NCBI RefSeq assembly: GCF_013033515.1
Contig: NZ_WQEG01000001.1
Coordinates: 248,001-312,000, forward strand
Direction: 5' to 3'
Length of the DNA stretch: 64,000 bases
Source: Ruegeria sp. HKCCA6707
GTDB taxonomy: Bacteria; Pseudomonadota; Alphaproteobacteria; Rhodobacterales; Rhodobacteraceae
Shown here one piece after another: positions 1-8,590 of the stretch. Within the stretch, counting starts at the first letter, position 1. Each line of letters starts with the position of its first letter. A program made the translations under genes and the position numbers. The notes below the pieces were generated by a model that was not told the origin of the DNA, did not search any database, and saw nothing but the letters and a program-made list of their open reading frames with translations.

Positions 1-2326
1 TTACCGGCATGTCGATATGATCGATGGCCTTTCCGCCCGAATTCAGCGCATCCAGAACCGCATTGACCACAGCGGGCGGCGAACCAATCGCTCCAGCTTC
101 ACCACAGCCTTTCACACCCAGAGGGTTGTGCGTACACGGCGTCTGGCTGGAATGATCCACACCATAGAACGGCACGTCATCTGCACGCGGCATGGCATAG
201 TCCATGAAGGACGCGCTCAGCAGTTGGCCGTTCTCGTCATAGGCACAGTTCTCAAGCAACGCCTGCCCGATCCCCTGGCCAATTCCGCCATGCACCTGGC
301 CGTCCACAATCATCGGGTTGATGATATTGCCAAAGTCATCCGCAGCCGTGAACGCCTCGATGCTGACCTTCCCGGTTTCGGGATCAACCTCAACCTCGCA
401 GGCATAGGCCCCAGCGGGATAGGTAAAGTTGGCAGGATCATAGAAGGCGGTCTCTTCCAGCCCCGGCTCAACCTCCAGCGGGAAGTTATGCGGCACGTAA
501 GCTGTCAGGGTCACATCGCCCCAGGCCACCGACTTGTCGGTGCCTGCGACGCTGAATTGACCATCCTTCAACTCGATATCCGCCTCGGACGCTTCCAGCA
601 GGTGGGCTGCGATTTTCTTGGCCTTATCGATCACTTTCTCGGTCGCGCGCACCATCGCAGAGCCGCAGACCGCAAGGCTGCGTGAGCCATAGGTGCCCAT
701 GCCAAACGGGATCTTCGAGGTGTCACCATGCACGATCTCGACCATCGACTCGTCAATGCCGATCATGTCCGCCACAACCTGCGGGAAGGCGGTCTCATGC
801 CCCTGCCCGTGGCTATGTGCCCCCACCATCACACTGATCGAGCCGGTGGCATTCACGCGCACGGTCGCAGCATCATAAAGACCCGCGCGTGCACCCAGCA
901 TACCGACGATATTCGACGGGGCGATTCCGCAAGCCTCAATATAGCAGTTGATGCCCAAACCGCGCAGCTTGCCCTTGGCTTCGCTCTCAGTCCGACGCGC
1001 GGCAAAGCCCGCGATGTCAGCAGCGGCCTCAAGCTTGTCCATCGTTCCGTGATAGTCACCGGTGTCATAGGTCAGCGCCACAGGCGTGTCATAGGGGAAC
1101 TGAGTGACAAAGTTCTGGCGGCGCAAGGCAATCGGATCGACCCCCAACTCACGCGCGGCTTTGTCGATCACGCGTTCCAGCTGATAGGTCGCCTCGGGGC
1201 GGCCTGCCCCACGATAGGCATCGACCGGAACGGTGTTGGTAAACATGGCCTTCACATTCACCTGAATGACCGGCGTCTTGTAGTTGCCCGCCATCAGCGT
1301 GCCATGCAGCCAGGTCGGAACCGAACTGGAGAAGGTCGACAAATACGCACCCAGATTGGCGTAAGTATTTGTCCGCAGAGCGATAAAGTTGTTATCCGCG
1401 TCCAGCGCCAGTTCGATCGTGCTGACATGGTCGCGGCCCTGCGCGTCTGACATGAACGCCTCGGACCGGCTCGATGTCCACTTGACCGGACGGTTACAGG
1501 CCTTGGCCGCAAAGGTGCAGAACGCCTCTTCTGCATAGTGGAAGATCTTGGTGCCAAACCCACCGCCCACATCCGGGGCTACAACGCGCACCTTGTGCTC
1601 GGGCAGGCCCAGCACGAAGGCACACATCAGCAGCCGGATCACATGCGGGTTCTGTGACGTGGTATAGAGCGTGTATTCGTCTGTGCCGCGGCTGTATTCG
1701 GCCAGCGCCACACGCGGCTCCATCGGGTTTGCCACCAGACGGTTATTGACCAGATCCAGAGTGGTCACATGGGCCGCATTGGCAAAGATCCCGTTGATCT
1801 TGTCATTGTCTTCTTCGCCCAGATGCCAATCGTAGCAGATGTTGTTTTTCAGGTCGTCATGCACCAGCGTCGCGCCCTCTTGCGCGGCGGCTTTCATGTC
1901 CAACACGGCTGGCAATTCGTCGAGATCGACCTCAATCGCTTCGGCCGCGTCACGCGCCTGTTCCAGACTGTCGGCCACGACTGCGGCAATCGGGTCCCCC
2001 ACATGGCGAACCTTGCCTTGCGCCAGAATGGGGTGCGGCGGCTCCTGCATGGGCGCACCATGCCGGTCAGTGACTTCCCAACCGCAGGGCATACCGCCCA
2101 CGCCTTCGAAATCCTTACCGGTAAACACTTTGACCACGCCCGGCATCGCCTCAGCGGCTGACGTGTTGATACTGTTGATCCGTCCATGCGCGATGTCCGA
2201 GCGCAGGAAATACACATGGGCCTGGCCATGCGCGTTGATGTCGTCGGTGTAATTGCCTGCTCCGGTCAGAAAGCGTACGTCCTCGCGCCGCTTGGAACTG
2301 GCTCCGATGCCACTGTCTTTGGGCAT
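1..2326 (-). CDS. coxL: Aerobic carbon monoxide dehydrogenase large subunit, form II (CoxL-like), 3' end cut by window
   Basis: Molybdenum hydroxylase large subunit of the xanthine oxidase family. It would carry the molybdopterin cytosine dinucleotide active site and work with CoxS (2Fe-2S) and CoxM (FAD). The reading frame is open from the ATG at 2326 to the left edge, 775 codons; about 15-20 C-terminal residues are probably missing. The active-site loop reads AYRGAGR at residues 370-376. That is the form II (BMS) signature; form I enzymes, the proven CO oxidisers, have AYXCSFR. An ideal AGGAG-type ribosome site precedes the ATG. It lies 83 bp downstream of coxS, the S-L order typical of form II clusters, so coxM would be expected just past the left edge. 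Whether form II enzymes oxidise CO in vivo is disputed; another aldehyde or purine-like substrate is possible. Confidence 0.93.
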   Translation of the reverse strand, partial: MPKDSGIGASSKRREDVRFLTGAGNYTDDINAHGQAHVYFLRSDIAHGRINSINTSAAEAMPGVVKVFTGKDFEGVGGMPCGWEVTDRHGAPMQEPPHPILAQGKVRHVGDPIAAVVADSLEQARDAAEAIEVDLDELPAVLDMKAAAQEGATLVHDDLKNNICYDWHLGEEDNDKINGIFANAAHVTTLDLVNNRLVANPMEPRVALAEYSRGTDEYTLYTTSQNPHVIRLLMCAFVLGLPEHKVRVVAPDVGGGFGTKIFHYAEEAFCTFAAKACNRPVKWTSSRSEAFMSDAQGRDHVSTIELALDADNNFIALRTNTYANLGAYLSTFSSSVPTWLHGTLMAGNYKTPVIQVNVKAMFTNTVPVDAYRGAGRPEATYQLERVIDKAARELGVDPIALRRQNFVTQFPYDTPVALTYDTGDYHGTMDKLEAAADIAGFAARRTESEAKGKLRGLGINCYIEACGIAPSNIVGMLGARAGLYDAATVRVNATGSISVMVGAHSHGQGHETAFPQVVADMIGIDESMVEIVHGDTSKIPFGMGTYGSRSLAVCGSAMVRATEKVIDKAKKIAAHLLEASEADIELKDGQFSVAGTDKSVAWGDVTLTAYVPHNFPLEVEPGLEETAFYDPANFTYPAGAYACEVEVDPETGKVSIEAFTAADDFGNIINPMIVDGQVHGGIGQGIGQALLENCAYDENGQLLSASFMDYAMPRADDVPFYGVDHSSQTPCTHNPLGVKGCGEAGAIGSPPAVVNAVLDALNSGGKAIDHIDMPV

Positions 2327-2409
2327 TGCTTGTTCTCCTCCGATAAACGGATGCGTCCGGCGCATCCCTTACGTCTCTCACGGGCGTCTCAATCACGCCC
2401 GCAGCGGCA

Positions 2410-2895
2410 TCATTCCGCAGCGATGCTGCTGACGTCCTGGCCCGATGCGGCCATGATCGCCTTGACGATGTTATGATAGCCGGTACAGCGGCACAGATTG
2501 CCTTCCAGATACTTGCGAATCTCAGCCTCGGACGGGCGCGGCTTGTCTTTCAGCAAAGCCGCAGCGCTCATCACCATGCCCGGAGTGCAGAATCCACATT
2601 GCAGCCCGTGATGATCCTGAAACGCCTGCTGGATGACATTCAGCGTACCGTCCTCGGCGGCCTGCCCTTCGATTGTGCCCACATCGGCACCATCCGCCTC
2701 AAGCGCCAGCATATTGCATGATTTCACGGCTTCGCCGTTCACATGCACCACACAAGCGCCACATTGCGCCGTGTCGCAGCCGACATGTGTTCCGGTCAAA
2801 GACAGGTGATCGCGTAGAAAACTGGACAGCAATGTCCGGCCTTCGACGTCACCGCTCACGGACTTACCGTTCACGGTCATTGAGACCTGTGTCAT
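2410..2895 (-). CDS. coxS: Carbon monoxide dehydrogenase small subunit, 2Fe-2S protein (CoxS)
   Basis: Iron-sulfur subunit that passes electrons from the molybdenum centre to the FAD subunit. The 161 residues fit the family (about 150-170). The N-terminal plant-type ferredoxin cluster uses C40, C45, C48 and C60. The C-terminal four-helix cluster uses C100, C103, C135 and C137 (QCGFC and CRC motifs). The ATG at 2895 was chosen because GGGAGG lies 5 bases upstream and the family begins near [10 protein letters not shown]. The frame stays open further upstream, but the extra 44 residues do not look like the family. It is followed by coxL on the same strand. The 150 bp upstream are AT-rich and probably hold a promoter. 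Confidence 0.95.
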   Translation of the reverse strand: MTQVSMTVNGKSVSGDVEGRTLLSSFLRDHLSLTGTHVGCDTAQCGACVVHVNGEAVKSCNMLALEADGADVGTIEGQAAEDGTLNVIQQAFQDHHGLQCGFCTPGMVMSAAALLKDKPRPSEAEIRKYLEGNLCRCTGYHNIVKAIMAASGQDVSSIAAE

Positions 2896-3019
2896 GAGAT
2901 CCTCCCAATTTGGTGTTTTCGTTGGGCCCGAGTTAAACACGGGAAAATTTGTTTGAGAACAAAAATATTTGCTTGATTTTTCAGCCAATTCACCCAGCAA
3001 GCCTTCGCAGGCATCGCCC

Positions 3020-3035
3020 TTACGCAAAAGCGTAA
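3020..3035. promoter_or_regulatory. Perfect inverted repeat TTACGC-AAAA-GCGTAA upstream of coxS
   Basis: A 6-bp perfect inverted repeat with a 4-base spacer lies between the MoeA-like gene (stop at 3049) and coxS. It could be an operator for the coxSL transcript or a small hairpin. No poly-T run follows the hairpin on the minus strand, so a terminator is unlikely. The AT-rich stretch at about 2930-2990 between it and coxS could contain the coxS promoter, but I cannot pick a -10/-35 pair with confidence. Confidence 0.3.
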
Positions 3036-3048
3036 AACTGACGTAGCG

Positions 3049-4050
3049 TCACTTGCGGCGCTGCGCTCGGGGTTGTGGGCGTGTCGGGATCTCTTTCAGC
3101 AGCCCGCCGACGCCCATGCCGGCAATATCTGCTGCCGTGGTTTCAATCCCGCAAGCTACCCGAGACAGCACCCAATCGGCCCCGTTCAGCGCCGGAGACC
3201 GCGCGCAGCCCGGAAGGCCGATCACCGGCCGCGCGCCCAAACTGCCCAGAAACAAGAGGTTACCGGGGTCCACGGGCATCCCGAACCGGTCCACATGCCC
3301 ACCAGCCACGCGCACCGCATCGGGCGCGACATCCTGCGGGTCCGACGTGGCCGAGCCTGTCAGGATCAGCGCAACATCGCCTTGCAGACCTTTCAACGCC
3401 GTGCTCAGCGCGTCAACGCGATGGGGTACGACTTGCACATCCGTCAGATCCATCCCCAATGCTTCAACCCTACCGCGAATGGCTGTGATCCCTTTTTCAT
3501 TGGCGGGCCCTCCCGGTATGTCGGTCACCACCAAACCAGCACTGTGATGGATGGGTTGTGCAAGGCGAATAGCGTCCTGCGCAAAGCGGGCTGCTTGCAT
3601 CACATCGCCGCCAGGCACCGCATAAGAGATTACCTTGATCGTGGCGACCATGCCGCCTTCACCCATCTGCTGGTATTGGGGCACGGTTGCGACGGTGATC
3701 ATCGGGTTGACCTGATTAACCGCGCTTAACGCCTCGAGATCCAGAACCGCCACCCCCGGGCCATCGGCCAGCAGATTGACGCGTCCTGTAAACGGCTCGG
3801 TCACGCGCAAATTGGCGGATTTCGGATCGGGCGTCAGAGCGGCTGCAAGCTGCCGCGCGGCCTCGTCTTCGTGACAATCGCCGGGCTCCAGTCGGGCAAC
3901 GGTGACCTCGGCAATGCCTGCGGCAGACAGTGCCTCAAGATGCGCTTCATCCAGCGCGATACCCTTGCGCAGCTTTCGACCGCCTGCCTGCACGGAATGC
4001 GCCAGAATCGCCCCTTGTGCCTCAGCAACAGGGACCGGGCCGAACTTCAC
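3049..4050 (-). CDS. Molybdopterin-binding protein, MoeA/MogA-like domain
   Basis: A 333-residue protein with a C-terminal molybdopterin-binding fold. The GSATSDPQDVAPDA segment corresponds to the ligand loop of MoeA/MogA proteins. An N-terminal domain opens MKFGPVPVAEAQGAILAHS, typical of molybdopterin-binding proteins encoded beside molybdenum hydroxylases. It lacks the full MoeA architecture, so it is more likely an accessory factor for cofactor maturation or insertion than the housekeeping MoeA. It overlaps the xdhC-like gene by 4 bp (ATGA), indicating translational coupling, and precedes coxS-coxL. The exact reaction is inferred. Confidence 0.8.
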   Translation of the reverse strand: MKFGPVPVAEAQGAILAHSVQAGGRKLRKGIALDEAHLEALSAAGIAEVTVARLEPGDCHEDEAARQLAAALTPDPKSANLRVTEPFTGRVNLLADGPGVAVLDLEALSAVNQVNPMITVATVPQYQQMGEGGMVATIKVISYAVPGGDVMQAARFAQDAIRLAQPIHHSAGLVVTDIPGGPANEKGITAIRGRVEALGMDLTDVQVVPHRVDALSTALKGLQGDVALILTGSATSDPQDVAPDAVRVAGGHVDRFGMPVDPGNLLFLGSLGARPVIGLPGCARSPALNGADWVLSRVACGIETTAADIAGMGVGGLLKEIPTRPQPRAQRRK

Positions 4051-5015
4051 GCTTTGCCTCGCAGCACAGCGGTCATCTGAGCCAGAATGGCAACGGCAAT
4101 TTCGGCAGGGCTGGCCGCGCCGATATCCAGCCCAACAGGGCCATGAATGCGTGCGATCTGCTCTTGTGTGAACCCGGCCTGCGTCAACCGATCTACCCGT
4201 TTGGCATGGGTCCGGGTCGACCCCAATGCACCGATATAGAAGACGCCCGCCGACAAAGCGGCCTCGAGCGCAGGATCATCCAGTTTGGGATCATGGGTCA
4301 GCAATACAATGGCCGTGCGACTGTCCAGACCCAGCTTCATCACCGCCTCATCGGGCCAGTCGGTGAGAATTGTCTCACCCGGGAACCGTTCGTCCGAAGC
4401 AAAAGCCTCACGCGGGTCAACGATTGCCGGATCGTAACCCGCTATCCGCGCCATCGGCACAAGGGCCTGCGCAATATGCACCGCGCCCACCACGATCAGG
4501 CGCAGCGGCGGGTTATGCACCGCCACAAAGGTCTGTCCGTCTTCGTCAAAGCCCGACCGATCCATCCGAACGCGGTCGGCATGCGCATTGCGGCGCAGCG
4601 CGCGGTGTCCGGTTTCGACATTCACCTCATAGACCAGTGGCTCGCGCCTTGCCCGGGCCTGCACCAACTCGGCCAGCATCGCCTCGGGCAGAACCTTGCC
4701 CACAGGTTCGACCAGCACGCGGATCGTCCCGCCACAGGCCAGCCCGACGGCAAAGGCATCCTCGTCGCTGACTCCGAATTCCAGCAGACTGGCATCGCCT
4801 TCTTCGATCGCTTCCAAGGCTTCGACGATCACAGCGCCTTCGACACACCCGCCCGAGACCGAGCCTTCGATGCGCCCATCGCCGCCAATCACCAGTTGAG
4901 AGCCGACGCGCCGCGGGGCGCTGCCCCATGTTTCGACAACGGTGGCCAGAGCGGCCCCGGTCCCGTCGCGATACCACTTCAGCGCTGTTTCGGGACTGCT
5001 GTCGAATCTGTCCAT
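4047..5015 (-). CDS. XdhC/CoxF family molybdenum cofactor insertion and maturation protein
   Basis: A 322-residue member of the XdhC/CoxF/CoxI family. XdhC homologues bind the molybdenum cofactor and promote its sulfuration and insertion into xanthine-oxidase-type enzymes. Diagnostic segments are ATVVETWGSAPRRVGSQLVI near the N-terminus, SVSGGCVEG, LACGGTIRVLVEP, and a C-terminal Rossmann-like part (LIVVGAVHIAQAL, LLTHDPKLDDPAL, YIGALGSTRTHAKR). The C-terminus ends GLDIGAASPAEIAVAILAQ, as expected. It is the first gene of the xdhC-moeA-like-coxS-coxL transcript. An inverted repeat (5050-5073) lies 35 bp upstream of its start. Confidence 0.9.
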   Translation of the reverse strand: MDRFDSSPETALKWYRDGTGAALATVVETWGSAPRRVGSQLVIGGDGRIEGSVSGGCVEGAVIVEALEAIEEGDASLLEFGVSDEDAFAVGLACGGTIRVLVEPVGKVLPEAMLAELVQARARREPLVYEVNVETGHRALRRNAHADRVRMDRSGFDEDGQTFVAVHNPPLRLIVVGAVHIAQALVPMARIAGYDPAIVDPREAFASDERFPGETILTDWPDEAVMKLGLDSRTAIVLLTHDPKLDDPALEAALSAGVFYIGALGSTRTHAKRVDRLTQAGFTQEQIARIHGPVGLDIGAASPAEIAVAILAQMTAVLRGKA

Positions 5016-5049
5016 CTTGGCCTCCGCTCCCTATCCGCCCCAACATAAG

Positions 5050-5073
5050 CAGCTTTCGCAAATTGAAAAGCTG
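5050..5073. promoter_or_regulatory. Inverted repeat CAGCTTT-N10-AAAGCTG in the divergent promoter region
   Basis: A 7-bp inverted repeat with a 10-base spacer, so the half-site centres are 17 bp apart. It sits in the 204-bp region between the divergent xdhC-like gene (start 5015) and the secreted protein gene (start 5220). The geometry suits a dimeric regulator, but no regulator gene lies next to it and chance occurrence cannot be excluded. Confidence 0.2.
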
Positions 5074-5219
5074 ACTGGGCGCTCATCCAAGCAACAAACA
5101 GCCCCCAAAGGTGCAAATATTCAGAATCGATTGATTGAATGTGTCGGGCGTTCTAGCGTGCTGATACGTTCAGGTGGGCATTAGACAAGCCCCCGGCGAT
5201 TTCAACACAGGAGACAAAA

Positions 5220-5720
5220 ATGAAACGCATTTTTACTGTCGGCGCTGCACTGGGTCTATTGATGTCGACAGCAAGCTATGCCGACAGCTTTCTGCGCTAT
5301 GGCGAGGTCGAAGGTTGGAAGGTCTTTATCGATGAAGACAAGAAATCCTGTCTGATCGAGGCGGTGGACGATTCGGAAAACGTGGTTCAGATGGGTCTGA
5401 CCGAAGATCGCGGTGTTGGATATGTTGGTGTCTTTACCAAGGCGGAAACCGACATCAAACGCGACGAAAAGGAGGCGGTGGCGATTCTGATCGGTGACAA
5501 CATCTATGTTGGCGAGGCGACCGGAATGCGCGGCAACATCACCAAAGGCTATTCCGGCGGGTATGTGCTGTCTGACGATCCGCAATTTGCCGAAGATCTG
5601 GCCAAGCAAAAGGTGATGGTGGTGTTTCCCGAAAAGGAATTTGCCTTCACCGTTGACCTGACGGGCACCTACAAAGCCATGGAAATGGCGCGCAAGTGCA
5701 ACGCGGAACAGCTGTCTTAA
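5220..5720 (+). CDS. Secreted hypothetical protein, 166 residues, possibly IalB-like
   Basis: The N-terminus MKRIFTVGAALGLLMSTASYA is a clear Sec signal peptide, cleaved after ASYA-D. The mature part is about 145 residues, acidic, beta-rich by eye, with two cysteines (one in KKSCLIEA, one in ARKCNAEQ) that could form a disulfide. The layout resembles small periplasmic proteins of the invasion-associated locus B (IalB) type, but similarity is too weak to assign. AGGAGA lies 6 bases before the ATG. It is the only plus-strand gene inside the cox cluster. Its stop codon overlaps the coxE stop by 4 bp (convergent). Function unknown. Confidence 0.85.
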   Translation: MKRIFTVGAALGLLMSTASYADSFLRYGEVEGWKVFIDEDKKSCLIEAVDDSENVVQMGLTEDRGVGYVGVFTKAETDIKRDEKEAVAILIGDNIYVGEATGMRGNITKGYSGGYVLSDDPQFAEDLAKQKVMVVFPEKEFAFTVDLTGTYKAMEMARKCNAEQLS

Positions 5721-6976
5721 GCCGACAGCGCCGCCATCAATCGGGCTTTCTGCCCCTGGTCGTCGGGTTCAGAGATCACGGCGGCCAGATCTTGAAGCGA
5801 TGTAATCGAGTGTCCGGCGCGGAAACTGTCCACATGAGGCAGCATCGCGGCCACCCCCTGCGCCTTGGGGGCGAACCCGTCCCACCGCAAAAGCGGGTTC
5901 AGCCAGATCAGGCGTTTTGAGGACAGGTGCAGGCGCTCGATCTCTTTCTCCAGTCCTTCAGGGTCTCCGCGTTCCAACCCGTCGGTGATCAGCAGCACCA
6001 CGGCCCCCTGCCCCATGACCCGCCGCGACCAGTCGCGATTGAACTGATGAAGGCAATCGCCGATCCGCGTCCCGCCCTCCCAATCCTGCGCTTCGGCCCC
6101 GGCAGCGGCCAGCGCCGCATCCACATCGCGCTGATGCAGATGGCGGGTGATGTTGGTCAGGCGGGTGCCAAAGGTAAAGGCATGAACCTTGGCCCAGCCC
6201 GCACCTTTTGCATTCGAGACCGTATGCAGAAAATGCAGGATAATCCGGCTGTACTGGCTCATCGAGCCCGAGATATCACAAAGCGCCACCAGATTGGGCC
6301 AGCGGGGTTTGGGATGCTGTCGGGCAATGTCGCGCAGCTCTCCGCCCTGGCGAATGGCTGCGCGCAGGGTCCGGGCACGGTCGATGCGGTAGCCCAGATG
6401 ACTGGCCTGCCCGCGCCGCGACATGATCGGTTTGACCGGCAAGGACATTTGCGCCAGAACCCGTTTGGCCTGCGCGATCTCGGCGGTGCTCATCTGTTCA
6501 AAGTCGAGATTGCGCAACCTCTCCTCGGATGAGGCGGTTTGGGTGGCGTCAATCTCAATCTCGGTCTCGCCCTCGTCCTGAGCAACCGGTTCAGGTGCGT
6601 CCTGTTCAACGCCGTCCAGCAGCGCTTCTGCCGCGCGCTTTTCCCCGGCATCGGCCTTGCGTTCTTCCTGCACGCCCCGGATGGCCGGCAGCATCATGGC
6701 CATCATATGTTCCATATATCGAGGATCGCGCCAATACATGCGGAAGACCTGCGCAAAGACAGTGCGATGTTCGGGGCGGTTTACGAAACAGGCGTGCAGC
6801 GTCCAATAGAAATCCTGCTTTTCGGTGAAGCCAGCCGCTTGCACCGCCCGGATCGCATCAATCACACGCCCCGGCCCGATCGGCAGCCCCGCCTTGCGCA
6901 GCGCACGAGCAAAATGCGTGATATTCTGCGCCAGCTTGGGGTTGTCGGGGATATCGGGAGGGAGCAGTTCAGCCAT
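5717..6976 (-). CDS. coxE: VWA-domain protein CoxE
   Basis: A 419-residue CoxE-family protein. The N-terminal region (residues 1-110) is the conserved helical CoxE segment. Residues 105-150 are an acidic, low-complexity linker. The C-terminal von Willebrand factor A domain has the metal-ion-dependent adhesion site D234-x-S236-x-S238. In Oligotropha, CoxD (AAA+ ATPase) and CoxE act together in assembling the copper-sulfur-molybdenum site of CO dehydrogenase. In form II clusters the role is inferred. The start overlaps the preceding kinase gene by 8 bp, so coxD, kinase and coxE look like one transcript. Confidence 0.92.
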   Translation of the reverse strand: MAELLPPDIPDNPKLAQNITHFARALRKAGLPIGPGRVIDAIRAVQAAGFTEKQDFYWTLHACFVNRPEHRTVFAQVFRMYWRDPRYMEHMMAMMLPAIRGVQEERKADAGEKRAAEALLDGVEQDAPEPVAQDEGETEIEIDATQTASSEERLRNLDFEQMSTAEIAQAKRVLAQMSLPVKPIMSRRGQASHLGYRIDRARTLRAAIRQGGELRDIARQHPKPRWPNLVALCDISGSMSQYSRIILHFLHTVSNAKGAGWAKVHAFTFGTRLTNITRHLHQRDVDAALAAAGAEAQDWEGGTRIGDCLHQFNRDWSRRVMGQGAVVLLITDGLERGDPEGLEKEIERLHLSSKRLIWLNPLLRWDGFAPKAQGVAAMLPHVDSFRAGHSITSLQDLAAVISEPDDQGQKARLMAALSA

Positions 6977-7514
6977 CTACTTTTCCGAGATGGGTAAGGA
7001 TTTCATTCGCAGCTGCTTGAGCCGCCATTTTCGAAACGTCCAAGACCACTGCTTCGTCAGGAACAAACAGCGTATCCGTCTGTCGGATAGATGCCAGAAC
7101 GTTGGCATCCATCAATTTGGCACCACCCTTTCGGGATGGGTCCCGCAATCTTCGCTGATTTTCCTCTACGGAGCTATCCAATACAAAAAGATACAAAGGC
7201 GCGTTGCGATCATTAGCAAGGTCCAGTGTTGGTTGGAACAATGGCAAAGCGGCCGGTTCATCCGCCAACGCGTCGGTAAGAACGATGGGCACGTCCTTGG
7301 GCAAACGGCGAGCGTGATCGAAAATGAGGTGTCGAACCTCTTCGCGCATGGCGACGCTCTCGGGTGTATTGCGGGCATAGATCGCGCGCGCAGCATCCAG
7401 CATCAGGTGGTTATGGATCAGCCGGCCACCCAAAGTCTCAGCCAGTATCCGTCCGATTGTCATTTTGCCCACACCGGGCCAACCGCCAATATGGATAACG
7501 GGCGCGACACTCAT
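6969..7514 (-). CDS. Small P-loop nucleotide kinase-like protein inserted between coxD and coxE
   Basis: A 181-residue P-loop protein with Walker A GWPGVGKM at residues 11-18, preceded by a beta strand (APVIHIG). Overall it resembles small AAA_33/shikimate-kinase-like phosphotransferases, with a lid-like segment rich in arginine (NQRRLRDPSRKGGAKL). No substrate can be assigned. It starts 4 bp after the coxD stop and overlaps coxE by 8 bp. It is thus embedded in the coxDE transcript, although canonical clusters have coxD and coxE adjacent. It could be a late insertion of an unrelated kinase or a functional accessory. Confidence 0.85.
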   Translation of the reverse strand: MSVAPVIHIGGWPGVGKMTIGRILAETLGGRLIHNHLMLDAARAIYARNTPESVAMREEVRHLIFDHARRLPKDVPIVLTDALADEPAALPLFQPTLDLANDRNAPLYLFVLDSSVEENQRRLRDPSRKGGAKLMDANVLASIRQTDTLFVPDEAVVLDVSKMAAQAAANEILTHLGKVDG

Positions 7515-7518
7515 CGGA

Positions 7519-8427
7519 TCAAGCTGGTTCCAGACTTGCCTTGGCCTCGTCTAATATCCGTTTGGCCTCGGATCCTTGTAGTTTCTGGATGTCATCCTGG
7601 TATTTCAGGATCGCGCCCAGCGTGTCGCCGATCACCTCGGGGCTGAGGTTCATGACATCAAGGGCGAGCAGGCATTTGGCCCAGTCGATGGTTTCGGCCA
7701 CGCCCGGTTTCTTGAACAGGTCTTCGGTGCGCAAACGCTGGACAAAGGCCACAACCTCTCGGCTGAGGCTTTCAGCGGCTTCGGATGCGCGGGCGTGCAG
7801 GATTGCGATTTCGCGTTCGAAATCGGGGTAGTCGACCCAGTGATAGAGGCAGCGACGTTTCAGCGCGTCGTGGACTTCGCGGGTGCGGTTCGAGGTGACG
7901 ATCACGATCGGAGGTTCTGGCGCTTTGACGGTGCCAAGCTCGGGGATCGTCACCTGAAAATCACTGAGCGCTTCGAGCAGGAAGGCCTCGAACGGCTCGT
8001 CAGTGCGGTCAAGCTCATCGATCAGTAAAACCGGCGCGCCGTTTTCATCCGGGCGCATGGCTTGCAGCAAGGGACGTTCGATCAGGTAGTCATCTGAGAA
8101 CAGCTCGTCCTGCAGAGCAGCCCGGTCGGCCCCGCCAGAGGCTTCGGCTGTGCGAATGGCCACCATCTGTGCGGGGAAGTTCCATTCATAGACCGCCGAG
8201 GACGCATCCAGACCTTCGTAACATTGCAAGCGGATCAGTTGGCGGTTCAGACCGGCGGCCAGAGCCTTGGCGATCTCGGTCTTGCCGACACCAGCCTCAC
8301 CTTCCAGAAACAGCGGGCGGCCCAGTTTGAGCGACAGGAACACAACCGTCGCCAGGGCGCGGCCACAGACATAGCCTTGCGTTGCCAGCATCTGCTGGAC
8401 CGCATCGATGGAATTTGGCTGCGTCAT
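7519..8427 (-). CDS. coxD: MoxR-type AAA+ ATPase CoxD
   Basis: A 302-residue MoxR-family AAA+ ATPase. Walker A GEAGVGKT is at residues 43-50, Walker B LLIDELD at 134-140 and sensor 1 at IVTSNRTREVHDALKRR. The start at 8427 was chosen because AGGAGG lies 5 bases upstream and the family begins close to the first helix; a longer frame upstream adds 33 unconvincing residues. CoxD-type ATPases act with VWA partners, here coxE two genes downstream, as chaperones for metal-site assembly in CO dehydrogenase. Confidence 0.93.
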   Translation of the reverse strand: MTQPNSIDAVQQMLATQGYVCGRALATVVFLSLKLGRPLFLEGEAGVGKTEIAKALAAGLNRQLIRLQCYEGLDASSAVYEWNFPAQMVAIRTAEASGGADRAALQDELFSDDYLIERPLLQAMRPDENGAPVLLIDELDRTDEPFEAFLLEALSDFQVTIPELGTVKAPEPPIVIVTSNRTREVHDALKRRCLYHWVDYPDFEREIAILHARASEAAESLSREVVAFVQRLRTEDLFKKPGVAETIDWAKCLLALDVMNLSPEVIGDTLGAILKYQDDIQKLQGSEAKRILDEAKASLEPA

Positions 8428-8590
8428 GGATCCTCCTGCCCTGTTATCGGCTAAAAGGTCATGCCGCTGCACGGGCGTCAAGACCTTGGCCTGCCTCAGA
8501 GCTACGCTGGCTGCGTGCAGAGGCAAGTTTTTTGTCGGGTCAGGTCTGCGGTTGGTTGGTCTTTTGCCGCAGCTGTGCTAGCGCAGGCCC

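Noticed and set aside
3053-3729. Long open frames antisense to the MoeA-like gene, and similar plus-strand frames antisense to coxL
   Set aside because: GC-rich shadow frames: no ribosome sites, arginine-rich odd composition, and the opposite strand has a clear family member.
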